Shown in pieces: positions 1-6,410 of a DNA stretch of 9,441 nucleotides; position 1 is the stretch's first letter; each line of letters opens with the position of its first letter. A model generated the notes under the pieces. It was given only the letters and a program-made list of their open reading frames with translations. It was not told the DNA's origin and did no database searches. Origin of the DNA: Promethearchaeota archaeon (GTDB lineage Archaea > Asgardarchaeota > Lokiarchaeia > Sigynarchaeales > SOKP01); assembly GCA_016839845.1 (NCBI GenBank), contig JAEOTL010000513.1:1-9441 (forward strand). The letters are read 5' to 3'. A program made the translations under genes and the position numbers.

Positions 1-771
1 AAGAGTAGATTTATTCTAGAAGAAAAGTGTGATGGAGAAGAATTTACACTTCAAGCATTTGTTGATGGAAAAAATGTAATCGGTTCTCCGTTGGTTCAAG
101 ATCATAAAAGAGCTTATGAAGGAGATAGGGGACCAAATACAGGGGGAATGGGCTCATATAGTCTCCAAGATCATCTTATGCCATTTATTACTCAGGATGA
201 TGTCAATGAATCATTAGAGGATATGAAAAAAACTGTAGCTGCTGTCAAGGCTGAAACTGGGGTTGAATATAAAGGATTCTTGTATGGTCAATTTATGAAA
301 ACAGCAAAAGGATTAAAACTCATTGAGTTTAATGCAAGGTTTGGGGACCCTGAGGCAATGAACGTATTACCTCTCCTGACAAGTAATTTTGTTGAAATTT
401 GTTGGGATATCCTTAATGGGAGTCTTTCTAATAATATTGAATTTGTAAAAAAGGCGACTGTCTGCAAGTATCTTGCACCTGAAGGATATCCTGAAAATCC
501 CAAAAGAGATGAAACTATAGAAATTGACCAGAGCAAACTCGAACAGTTTGGAGCAAAATATTATTATGCATCTGTATATCGGGAAGGGGAGAATATATAT
601 ACAACTACATCTCGAGCAATGGGCGTATTAGGTATTGCTGATACGCTTGATCGTGCAGAGCAAATAGCTGAAGCAGGAGTTGGGTGTATTAAGGGAAAGT
701 TATTTCACAGAAGGGATGTCGGGACTCAAGAACTGTTACAGAAACGTATCGATCACATGAATTCTCTTTAA
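1..771 (+). CDS. purD: Phosphoribosylamine-glycine ligase (GARS), C-terminal part, 5' end outside window
   Basis: This enzyme joins glycine to 5-phosphoribosylamine using ATP, the second step of de novo purine synthesis, in the cytoplasm. The frame is open from base 1, and the first 30 codons already match PurD (FILEEKCDGEEFTLQAFVDG), so the N-terminal part lies outside the window; 256 codons remain of a family usually about 430 residues long. Visible ATP-grasp features are QDHKRAYEGDRGPNTGGMGS (from about base 97) and the metal/ATP-binding stretch LIEFNARFGDPEA near 319-357, with E at 325-327 and N at 331-333. The C-terminal GARS domain follows: TTSRAMGVLGIADTL, then GKLFHRRDVGTQELLQKRIDHM. 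The SRAMGVLGIAD form resembles archaeal PurD more than the bacterial form. The TTG at base 91 is not a real start, because homology continues upstream of it. No other purine gene lies in the window. Confidence 0.96.
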   Translation, partial: KSRFILEEKCDGEEFTLQAFVDGKNVIGSPLVQDHKRAYEGDRGPNTGGMGSYSLQDHLMPFITQDDVNESLEDMKKTVAAVKAETGVEYKGFLYGQFMKTAKGLKLIEFNARFGDPEAMNVLPLLTSNFVEICWDILNGSLSNNIEFVKKATVCKYLAPEGYPENPKRDETIEIDQSKLEQFGAKYYYASVYREGENIYTTTSRAMGVLGIADTLDRAEQIAEAGVGCIKGKLFHRRDVGTQELLQKRIDHMNSL

Positions 772-881
772 AAAAAATAAACTTATTTCCTTTCATTCAC
801 TTTGTATCTCTAAGCATCACTATTTTTATATTTTATAATCATCAAATTATAATATTTTCAACAGTAAGCTTTACTTGAACA
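772..881 (+). promoter_or_regulatory. AT-rich gap with TATA-like elements before the HEAT-repeat gene
   Basis: This 110-base spacer starts with a pyrimidine-rich stretch (about 783-810) that could end purD transcription, although it has no long T-run or hairpin. It continues with TATA-like sequence at about 826-839 (TTATATTTTATAAT) and 845-855 (AATTATAATAT). The second is about 30 bases before the ATG at 882, which would suit a leaderless archaeal transcript; no Shine-Dalgarno sequence is visible. Assigned from composition and spacing only. Confidence 0.35.
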
Positions 882-1361
882 ATGAATTGGCATGAACAAA
901 ACGAAAAGTACAACTCACTAATAAAGCAACTCTTCCATGATGAAGATTGGCAAAAAAGAGCTGACGCCGCAAGAGAACTTGGTATAATGAAAGAAGGAAG
1001 AGCTGTAAATTTATTATGTCGTGCCCTGAGATCAGAAATGGACCATCTAGTTGTCAACCGTATCATAGAAGCCTTAGGAAGAATTGGTGATGGAAGAGCT
1101 ACGCTAAGAATTATAGAGAAACTAAAAGAGCATCTGGATGAATCTGAAGTAGATAAATATCGTCTTATTTATATTGTAGAAGCATTGAAAAATATAAAAG
1201 ATAAGAGAGCACTGGAACATATTGGACCTTTTCTTAATTCTTCTGACGAGGAACTAAAAAATCTCGCTCACGAAACCTTTGACGCCATTGAACCTAATTG
1301 GAAAGCTATTGTCAAACAGGAACGAGAAGAAAAATCAATAGAAGAAATATTTAAAGGATAG
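882..1361 (+). CDS. Small HEAT-repeat (PBS-lyase-like repeat) protein
   Basis: This is a 159-residue soluble, helical protein with HEAT-like repeats of the type found in phycobilisome-lyase-like repeat families. Repeat one spans about residues 20-52 (WQKRADAARELGIMKEGRAV, then LLCRAL). Repeat two spans about 53-90 (VVNRIIEALGRIGDGRATL). Repeat three spans about 91-126 (LIYIVEALKNIKDKRALEHI). A partial fourth (NLAHETFDAIEPNW) precedes a charged tail (KQEREEKSIEEIFKG). The diagnostic A-x-x-LG-x-(I/M)-x-(D/E)-x-RA pattern is clear in repeats one and two. Such repeats usually form a curved scaffold that binds other proteins; no catalytic residues are visible, so the partner and role are unknown. 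There is no signal peptide or membrane segment. The ATG at 882 is the first in frame after the upstream AT-rich stretch. It stands alone between purD and the HAD gene, with gaps over 100 bases on both sides. Confidence 0.85.
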   Translation: MNWHEQNEKYNSLIKQLFHDEDWQKRADAARELGIMKEGRAVNLLCRALRSEMDHLVVNRIIEALGRIGDGRATLRIIEKLKEHLDESEVDKYRLIYIVEALKNIKDKRALEHIGPFLNSSDEELKNLAHETFDAIEPNWKAIVKQEREEKSIEEIFKG

Positions 1362-1375
1362 TTATAGCTAATACC

Positions 1376-1397
1376 TTTCCTTTTTATACCTGTTTTT
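1376..1397 (+). terminator. T-rich terminator-like stretch after the HEAT-repeat gene
   Basis: Two runs of five T (1381-1385 and 1393-1397) and a shorter one sit 15-36 bases after the TAG stop. There is no clear hairpin. Archaeal RNA polymerase can terminate at U-tracts alone, so this is a reasonable but unproven terminator. Confidence 0.4.
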
Positions 1398-1429
1398 ACT
1401 CCGAGCTATGTAATATGTGTTTAATAACA

Positions 1430-1450
1430 GAGTTATTTAAGATATTTACC
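1430..1450 (+). promoter_or_regulatory. TATA-like element before the EhaR-like HAD gene
   Basis: The stretch TATTTAAGATATT at about 1434-1446 resembles an archaeal TATA box. A start of transcription about 25 bases downstream would leave a leader of roughly 30 bases before the ATG at 1498. No convincing Shine-Dalgarno sequence precedes that ATG. Assigned from sequence and position only. Confidence 0.35.
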
Positions 1451-1497
1451 AATAATGCAGATATAGATACATCGTATAGAAAATTGGATCAACATAT

Positions 1498-2607
1498 ATG
1501 ACAAAAAAGAAAGTGTGCTGTTGGGATTTAGAAGGACCAATTAGTGTTATTGATTTTGCTGCTGATCTTGGAAAATTACTTGGTAATAAATCAATATTGA
1601 ATTTACAAAACTATGATATGGGTGAATTCTTCAGAATGCTTTCAAATTACGATGATTACTTAATAGATATACCAGGAGTGAAGGAACAATTAGGGATCCC
1701 TGAATATCAACCAGGAGATACACTCAGAATAATGGCTCCTTTATATACGGCATGCTACACAGACAAGGAATTATTAGGGTTGGCTAAGGGTAATCTCGGG
1801 TTACTCCCAGGATGTAAAGAGCTGATGAATATTTTACATGCAGACTGGGAAATTTTTGTAATATCAACCAGTTATACTCATTTCGCTCACACAGTAACGT
1901 CTGCTCTAAATATCCCCAAAGACCATGTGTATTGTACTGAATTTGATATAGATAAATTAAAACAAGGACTTCATGATATTGAAACTGATGTAGAACACTT
2001 ATTACAAGGAATTTTTCAGATGTATATCGAAAATGATAATGATCTTGACTCAGTTATTAACGATTTAAACGAATTTTTCTGGAAGGAGAAAGAATCAGAC
2101 TATATTAAGGTAATGAATCAAGTGAAAGTTCGAGGGGGTAGAAGGAAAGAATTCGCAGTTGAAGAAATCTCTAAGAGAACAAATACCCCAATATCAGAAA
2201 TGATAGCTTTAGGTGATTCAATAACAGATATCAACATGCTCCAAAGGGTAAATAATGAAGGGGGAATCGCTATCTCATTTAATGGCAATAAGTTCAGTTT
2301 GAAGCGAGCTAATTATGCTGTTACCACCCCCAATAATTTAGGTCTACTTCCTATTTTTCAACCAGGAAAAAAGATAGACGATTTTTTAGAGGAATGGGAA
2401 TCAAAATTCGACCTTTTTTACAAAAATCCAGAAAATATACCCGATGGATTAATCTCTAAAGAAGTAAAAGATTTATTTATTAAGTATGAATTTGTACCAG
2501 AACTTAATAATCTAAAAAATAAATCTAGTGAAGAGATATTAAGCATTATCTCAAGACAAGAAATAATGCGAAAATTAGTCCGTGGTTGGGCGGGGAATTT
2601 AGGGTAA
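1498..2607 (+). CDS. EhaR-like HAD-superfamily protein (predicted phosphohydrolase)
   Basis: This 369-residue cytoplasmic protein has the four HAD motifs. Motif I is CWDLEGP, with nucleophile D10 and E12 where most HAD phosphatases carry a second Asp. Motif II is VISTS (S123/T124). Motif III is a Lys in RGGRRKEF (K217). Motif IV is GDSITD (D240 and D244). About 90 residues separate motifs II and III, including a helical stretch that may act as a cap. The DLEGPIS start, the STSY and HVYCTEFD segments and the AISFNGNKF segment resemble the archaeal family annotated as energy-converting hydrogenase A subunit R (EhaR) in methanogens. That name reflects gene position in methanogens and does not establish chemistry. 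No hydrogenase gene is nearby, so a free-standing phosphohydrolase of unknown substrate is the safer reading. There is no signal peptide or membrane segment. The ATG at 1498 leaves the usual few residues before motif I. Confidence 0.8.
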   Translation: MTKKKVCCWDLEGPISVIDFAADLGKLLGNKSILNLQNYDMGEFFRMLSNYDDYLIDIPGVKEQLGIPEYQPGDTLRIMAPLYTACYTDKELLGLAKGNLGLLPGCKELMNILHADWEIFVISTSYTHFAHTVTSALNIPKDHVYCTEFDIDKLKQGLHDIETDVEHLLQGIFQMYIENDNDLDSVINDLNEFFWKEKESDYIKVMNQVKVRGGRRKEFAVEEISKRTNTPISEMIALGDSITDINMLQRVNNEGGIAISFNGNKFSLKRANYAVTTPNNLGLLPIFQPGKKIDDFLEEWESKFDLFYKNPENIPDGLISKEVKDLFIKYEFVPELNNLKNKSSEEILSIISRQEIMRKLVRGWAGNLG

Positions 2608-2624
2608 TTAATCCCTCTTTTTTT
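2600..2624 (+). terminator. Short hairpin plus T7 run after the HAD gene
   Basis: AGGG (2601-2604) and CCCT (2613-2616) can form a short stem overlapping the TAA stop, followed at once by seven T residues (2618-2624). The stem is weak, but the T-run is the best terminator candidate in the window. The CCCT arm is also part of a longer inverted repeat with the start region of the next gene. Confidence 0.45.
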
Positions 2625-2734
2625 ACAGCAAATTCTAATAGAAGTGTAACAATGGTAAAAGATATATTTTTAACCATTTCTATTTTATTTAAAGAATAGA
2701 AATTTTTACCTCAAATTAAGAGGGATTCCCCAAA
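2608..2734. repeat. Nested inverted repeats in the gap before the PAS kinase gene
   Basis: Four arm pairs can be read directly. The outer pair is AATCCCTCTT (2610-2619) with AAGAGGGATT (2718-2727), ten exact bases. The middle pair is GGTAAAA (2654-2660) with TTTTACC (2704-2710). The inner pair is ATTTCTATT (2676-2684) with AATAGAAAT (2695-2703), nine exact bases around a ten-base loop. A competing hairpin joins AATGGT (2651-2656) to ACCATT (2673-2678), extended by A/T pairs around one bulge. The middle and inner pairs stack and exclude the competing hairpin. The region could act as RNA structure or as protein-binding dyads in DNA; function is inferred only. Confidence 0.5.
2682..2724 (+). promoter_or_regulatory. 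Candidate TATA box and weak ribosome-binding site for the PAS kinase
   Basis: TTTATTTAAA (about 2684-2693) resembles an archaeal TATA box and would place a transcript start near 2715. AGAGGG (2719-2724) then lies 10 bases before the ATG at 2735, the only Shine-Dalgarno-like purine run just before a start in this window. It supports that ATG as the start. The purine run is also one arm of a ten-base inverted repeat. Confidence 0.4.
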
Positions 2735-5700
2735 ATGGCAAGTGTAAGTGAAAATATCAACAAAATTAATCAACTCATCTCTGAAAATATTGATGACTTA
2801 GTTTTCATTATCAATGATAAATTCAACTGTGAGTACAATAATTTTGAAGCTTTAACAAGTAAAAAGCATTTCAATGACTTTGTTCACCCAAAAGATTCTA
2901 AAAGGGTAATAGATTTTGTAAAAAATATTTTTCAGTTCGGGTCTGGAATAGAGGAGGCTAGAATAACTAATCACAACAAACTTTTCAGCTGGTTTGAGAT
3001 AAAAGGAACAAAATTTGTTGATGATGAGAATATAGATAAAGTATTTCTACTTTGCAGAAATATATCAAAGCTAAAATCTAAGGAAAAAGAGATCAAAAAT
3101 TATCAAAAAAGTTATGATCAATTAGCAGAAACTCTTCCCGAAATTAACTATTGGAAGCTTCTACAATCAAGTGAGAGCAAAACTGCTATTCAAAGAACAA
3201 GAGAGATGTTAGAGCTTGTAATAAATAATATTCCTCAGTTTATCTATTGGAAAGACAAGAAATTAAATTACATTGGGTGTAACACTAGGTTTGCACAAAT
3301 CAATGGGTTTAACCGGGCTTCTTTGATAATAGGTAAATCCACTGAAGACCTAAGATGGGGAAGAGATAAATCTGATTATATTAAACAAGCTGAAAGTAAA
3401 GTAATGGAAAACATGGAAGCAGAGTATAATGTTGTTGAATTATTAAGTAAACCAAATGGTATTCTGACTTGGTTTGAGATTAACAGAATCCCATTACATG
3501 ATATAGAGGGGAGAGTCGAAGGAATCCTTGTTACTTATGAGGATATAACTGAGAGAAAAACAGCAGAACAAAAATTACAAGAATCTGAAGAAAATTATCG
3601 AAATCTTGTGATCAACCTATCTGATATCATTCTTGAAGTAGGAGCTGACGGTACAGTGATTTACGTAAGTCCTCAATCTTATGATATCATGGGATATCAT
3701 CCAACCGAACTTATTGGAAGATCTGCATTTAAACTTATCCATCCCGAAGATGTACCAGAATTGGCAGAAATAATGTTAAAAGGAATTCAAACTAAAGAAC
3801 TAATTGCAATCCCACATTATAGACTTTTACATAAAGAAGGACAGGTTATTGAGGCATCAGCTCAGGGTAAATATGTTGATGTAGGTGGGAACGAGAGATT
3901 TATTGGAGCAATAAGAGACATTACTATCCAAAAGCAAATTGAGGAAAAATTAAAAGAATCCGAAGAAAATTATCGCACCATTTTTAATGCAAGTCCCGAT
4001 TATATTTACGTAACTGACGTTCAGGGTAATTTTCTTGAGGCTAATCCAAGTTTATTAAAGAGGGTTGGATCTTCATTAGAAGAATTGCAACAAACAAATT
4101 TTGTTGAGTATTATGACGGGGACGATTTAGATGGTCTGATGGAAATATTTAAAAATCTCACTTTAGGAAAGGAAATTAAGGGCATAGAGATCACGGCTAA
4201 AAATGTTCGGGGAGAAGATTTTAAATACGAAGTGAATGCTGTTCCCTTAAAAAAAGATGGGGTAGTCACCAAGATTTTAAACTTAGCAAGAGATATAACT
4301 GATAAAAAAATTACTGAACAGAAATTAAAAGACTCTGAAATAAAGTATCGTCACTTGTTTGAGAATTCTCCATATTCTATAATTCTAGTTAACAGAAAGG
4401 GAGAAATAATAGACTGTAATCCCGCTACAGAGAAAATATTCCAAATAGACATGGAAGAAATATTAGATAAGAGTTTTCTAGACATTACAATGAAACCAGA
4501 AAATTTACTGCCACTCTTTAAAGAAAGATTTCAAACCATTCTTGAAGGAGTTGTACCGAAGCCATTGGAGGTAAAAGTAACAAGATCAGTTGATAATAAA
4601 CCAATTTGGATTAGTATTGACGATACATTGGTTGAAATTGGAGGTGAAATTGTATTTCAAGTAATTGTTCAAGACATAACGGAAAAGAAGATCGCTGAAC
4701 AGAGATTGCAGAGCTCTCAAGAGGAATTAAAGGTGCTAAATCGAGAGTTGGAACAAAAAATCAAAGAAAGAACCAAAGATTTAATTGAGTCAGAACGGCA
4801 ATATCGTACTACAATTAATTCTTTGGGTGATCCTCTGCATGTAATTAATAAGAATTTAAAGATAATTTTGGCAAACCAAGCAATTGTGAAATGGCTTACG
4901 GAGCTGGAACTGGAATCTGAGTTAGTGGGTAAGAATTTGTTTTCGGTATTTCCCTTTTTACCACCTATCATTGAGGAAGAATATAAACAGGTTTTCGAGA
5001 CTGGAAAATCTATAATGACTACAGAATCAACTATTTTACCTGCGAGTAATGCCATAACAGAAACTCGAAAGATACCTATTTTTAGCGGTGGAGAAGTCGA
5101 ACAAGTTATCACAATAATTAGGGATATAACTGAAAGCAGGGAAATGGAAATTCAGTTAAAAGAATCAGAAGAAAAATATCGCAGTATGGTAAATGACCTA
5201 GATATTGCATTCTACAGAGGAGAACATAAAGGAGGATTATTGATGTATAATCAATCATTAGCTCGGATGTTAGATCTTGATCCCGATCAAAATATCATAG
5301 GAAAAGGAACTGGTGATTTTTTCATAGATCCAAAGATGCGGGAGGAGTATTACAAAGAATTAGAAGAGAAAGGATATATCAGAAATTTCATAGCTCAGAT
5401 TAGAAAGGCAAGCGGTAGTATTATGACTGTAGATTTAAATGCTCATTTAATTTATGACTCTGATGGAGTACCAATTGAAGTTGAAGGAACATTCGCAGAT
5501 ATAACAGAAAAATTCAGATTACAACAGGAGCTATTAAATTCAGAACAAAAATTGAGAGAGCAAAATCTTGAGTTAATGAAATTGGACCAAGTCAAAAATG
5601 ACTTTATCACTATGGCAGCCCATGAATTAAAGACTCCGTTAATATCAATATCAGGATATACGGATTATATTCTTATAAGACACCGATCGGGTTTGGCTCC

Positions 5701-6283
5701 TGAAATTACAGCAGATTTAGTTACAGTTCAGCGAAATGTGAAGAGATTAGAAGTGTTGATGGATCAGCTGTTAGATGTTATGAAGATTGATGAACAAAAG
5801 CTCATGCTCCAAAAAGAGGTTGTTAATGTAAAAGATATAATCAATAATTGTCTTGATGAGTTGAGCTACCTCATTAACGAAAAGAACCTTGAAATTGCTT
5901 TAGACATCAACCATGAAATTCTACTAAATGTCGATCCCGAGCGAATTTTTACAGTATTTACAAATTTAATCTCAAACGCAATAAAGTTTTCACCTGACTA
6001 CAAATTAATTGAAATAAATGCTAAAAAAACTGAGAGTAAATACATTTTCAAAATAAAGGATAATGGGATAGGTCTCAGTGATGAGGAATTAGGAAGATTA
6101 TTTAAGAAATTTGAGAGAATAAAGCGACCGAGGGAAAGTGAAAACATTAACATTAAAGATAGCGGTACAGGATTGGGGTTGTATATAAGTAAGGGGATAA
6201 TTGATGTTCATGGCGGTGAAATTTGGGCAGAATCAGAAGGAGAAGATAAGGGGGCTACTTTTATGTTTACCTTACCAATTTAA
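2735..6283 (+). CDS. Large soluble multi-PAS sensor histidine kinase
   Basis: This 1182-residue protein is a sensor kinase that should autophosphorylate on a histidine and pass the phosphate to a response regulator. I count seven PAS/PAC units at about residues 12-115 (divergent), 155-274, 284-400, 409-525, 533-652, 685-799 and 810-926, most closing with a DIT-type PAC motif (EDITERK, RDITIQK, RDITDKK, QDITEKK, RDITESR, ADITEKF). Short E-S-E-x-x-Y-R helices link most of them, and a coiled coil (about 653-690) precedes the sixth. The HisKA domain has H963 in AAHELKTPL. The HATPase domain has the N-box NLISNAIK (N1077, N1081), the G1 box DNGIGL (D1109) and the G2 box GTGLGL (G1144-L1149). All key residues are present, so it should be active. 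No membrane segment, signal peptide, HAMP or receiver domain is seen, so it probably senses cytoplasmic signals. No response regulator is adjacent. Ligands or cofactors of the PAS domains cannot be told from sequence. Confidence 0.95.
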   Translation: MASVSENINKINQLISENIDDLVFIINDKFNCEYNNFEALTSKKHFNDFVHPKDSKRVIDFVKNIFQFGSGIEEARITNHNKLFSWFEIKGTKFVDDENIDKVFLLCRNISKLKSKEKEIKNYQKSYDQLAETLPEINYWKLLQSSESKTAIQRTREMLELVINNIPQFIYWKDKKLNYIGCNTRFAQINGFNRASLIIGKSTEDLRWGRDKSDYIKQAESKVMENMEAEYNVVELLSKPNGILTWFEINRIPLHDIEGRVEGILVTYEDITERKTAEQKLQESEENYRNLVINLSDIILEVGADGTVIYVSPQSYDIMGYHPTELIGRSAFKLIHPEDVPELAEIMLKGIQTKELIAIPHYRLLHKEGQVIEASAQGKYVDVGGNERFIGAIRDITIQKQIEEKLKESEENYRTIFNASPDYIYVTDVQGNFLEANPSLLKRVGSSLEELQQTNFVEYYDGDDLDGLMEIFKNLTLGKEIKGIEITAKNVRGEDFKYEVNAVPLKKDGVVTKILNLARDITDKKITEQKLKDSEIKYRHLFENSPYSIILVNRKGEIIDCNPATEKIFQIDMEEILDKSFLDITMKPENLLPLFKERFQTILEGVVPKPLEVKVTRSVDNKPIWISIDDTLVEIGGEIVFQVIVQDITEKKIAEQRLQSSQEELKVLNRELEQKIKERTKDLIESERQYRTTINSLGDPLHVINKNLKIILANQAIVKWLTELELESELVGKNLFSVFPFLPPIIEEEYKQVFETGKSIMTTESTILPASNAITETRKIPIFSGGEVEQVITIIRDITESREMEIQLKESEEKYRSMVNDLDIAFYRGEHKGGLLMYNQSLARMLDLDPDQNIIGKGTGDFFIDPKMREEYYKELEEKGYIRNFIAQIRKASGSIMTVDLNAHLIYDSDGVPIEVEGTFADITEKFRLQQELLNSEQKLREQNLELMKLDQVKNDFITMAAHELKTPLISISGYTDYILIRHRSGLAPEITADLVTVQRNVKRLEVLMDQLLDVMKIDEQKLMLQKEVVNVKDIINNCLDELSYLINEKNLEIALDINHEILLNVDPERIFTVFTNLISNAIKFSPDYKLIEINAKKTESKYIFKIKDNGIGLSDEELGRLFKKFERIKRPRESENINIKDSGTGLGLYISKGIIDVHGGEIWAESEGEDKGATFMFTLPI
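3571..5181 (+). repeat. Repeated inter-PAS linker sequence inside the kinase gene
   Basis: The 30-base stretches at 3571-3600 and 3946-3975 differ at two positions, and 5152-5181 differs from the second at five. A more diverged copy is at 4321-4350. They encode the K-L-x-E-S-E-E-x-Y-R helix that starts successive PAS units. The pattern suggests PAS modules were duplicated in tandem, or that linkers were homogenised. It is part of the coding sequence, not a mobile repeat. Confidence 0.7.
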
Positions 6284-6295
6284 TTGAGAAAACTT

Positions 6296-6310
6296 AATTT
6301 TTTCTTTATT
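6296..6310 (+). terminator. T-rich terminator-like stretch after the PAS kinase gene
   Basis: A run of six T (6298-6303) followed by CTTTATT begins 15 bases after the TAA stop. No stable hairpin is evident. It is consistent with U-tract termination in archaea. Confidence 0.35.
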
Positions 6311-6340
6311 AATCGACAGAAATTTATGTGTCTAATACAG

Positions 6341-6392
6341 TTTATTATTTAAATCTTATAAACCAAATTATAAACAAAATATAAAATTAAAG
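6341..6392 (+). promoter_or_regulatory. AT-rich promoter region before the topoisomerase gene
   Basis: Several overlapping TATA-like words occur: TATTTAAATC (6345-6354), TCTTATAAAC (6354-6363) and ATTATAAAC (6367-6375). Which one is used cannot be decided. The ATG at 6411 has no Shine-Dalgarno sequence before it (CTCTTTCATA), so a short-leader or leaderless message is plausible. Confidence 0.35.
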
Positions 6393-6410
6393 ACCAATAA
6401 CTCTTTCATA

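Noticed and set aside
288..536. Minus-strand open frame inside purD
   Set aside because: It is antisense to the conserved ATP-grasp region of purD and has no recognisable features of its own.
91..771. Start of purD at the TTG at base 91
   Set aside because: The reading frame is open from base 1 and the upstream codons match PurD, so the gene simply begins before the window.
842..1066. Minus-strand open frame over the HEAT-repeat gene start
   Set aside because: It overlaps a better-supported gene with clear repeats, and its own sequence is not protein-like.
2608..2734. Inverted repeats as the ends of an insertion sequence or MITE
   Set aside because: The spacing is only about 120 bases, no target-site duplication is seen, and arms are short and nested, not terminal; a regulatory or chance structure is more likely.
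4717..5112. 131-codon open frame on the minus strand inside the kinase gene
   Set aside because: It is antisense to the coiled coil and sixth PAS domain, is low-complexity and serine-rich, and has no recognisable domain; it is a shadow of the real gene.
3571..5181. Spaced linker repeats as a CRISPR-like array
   Set aside because: They are in-frame parts of a large coding sequence, hundreds of bases apart, and encode the helices between PAS domains.
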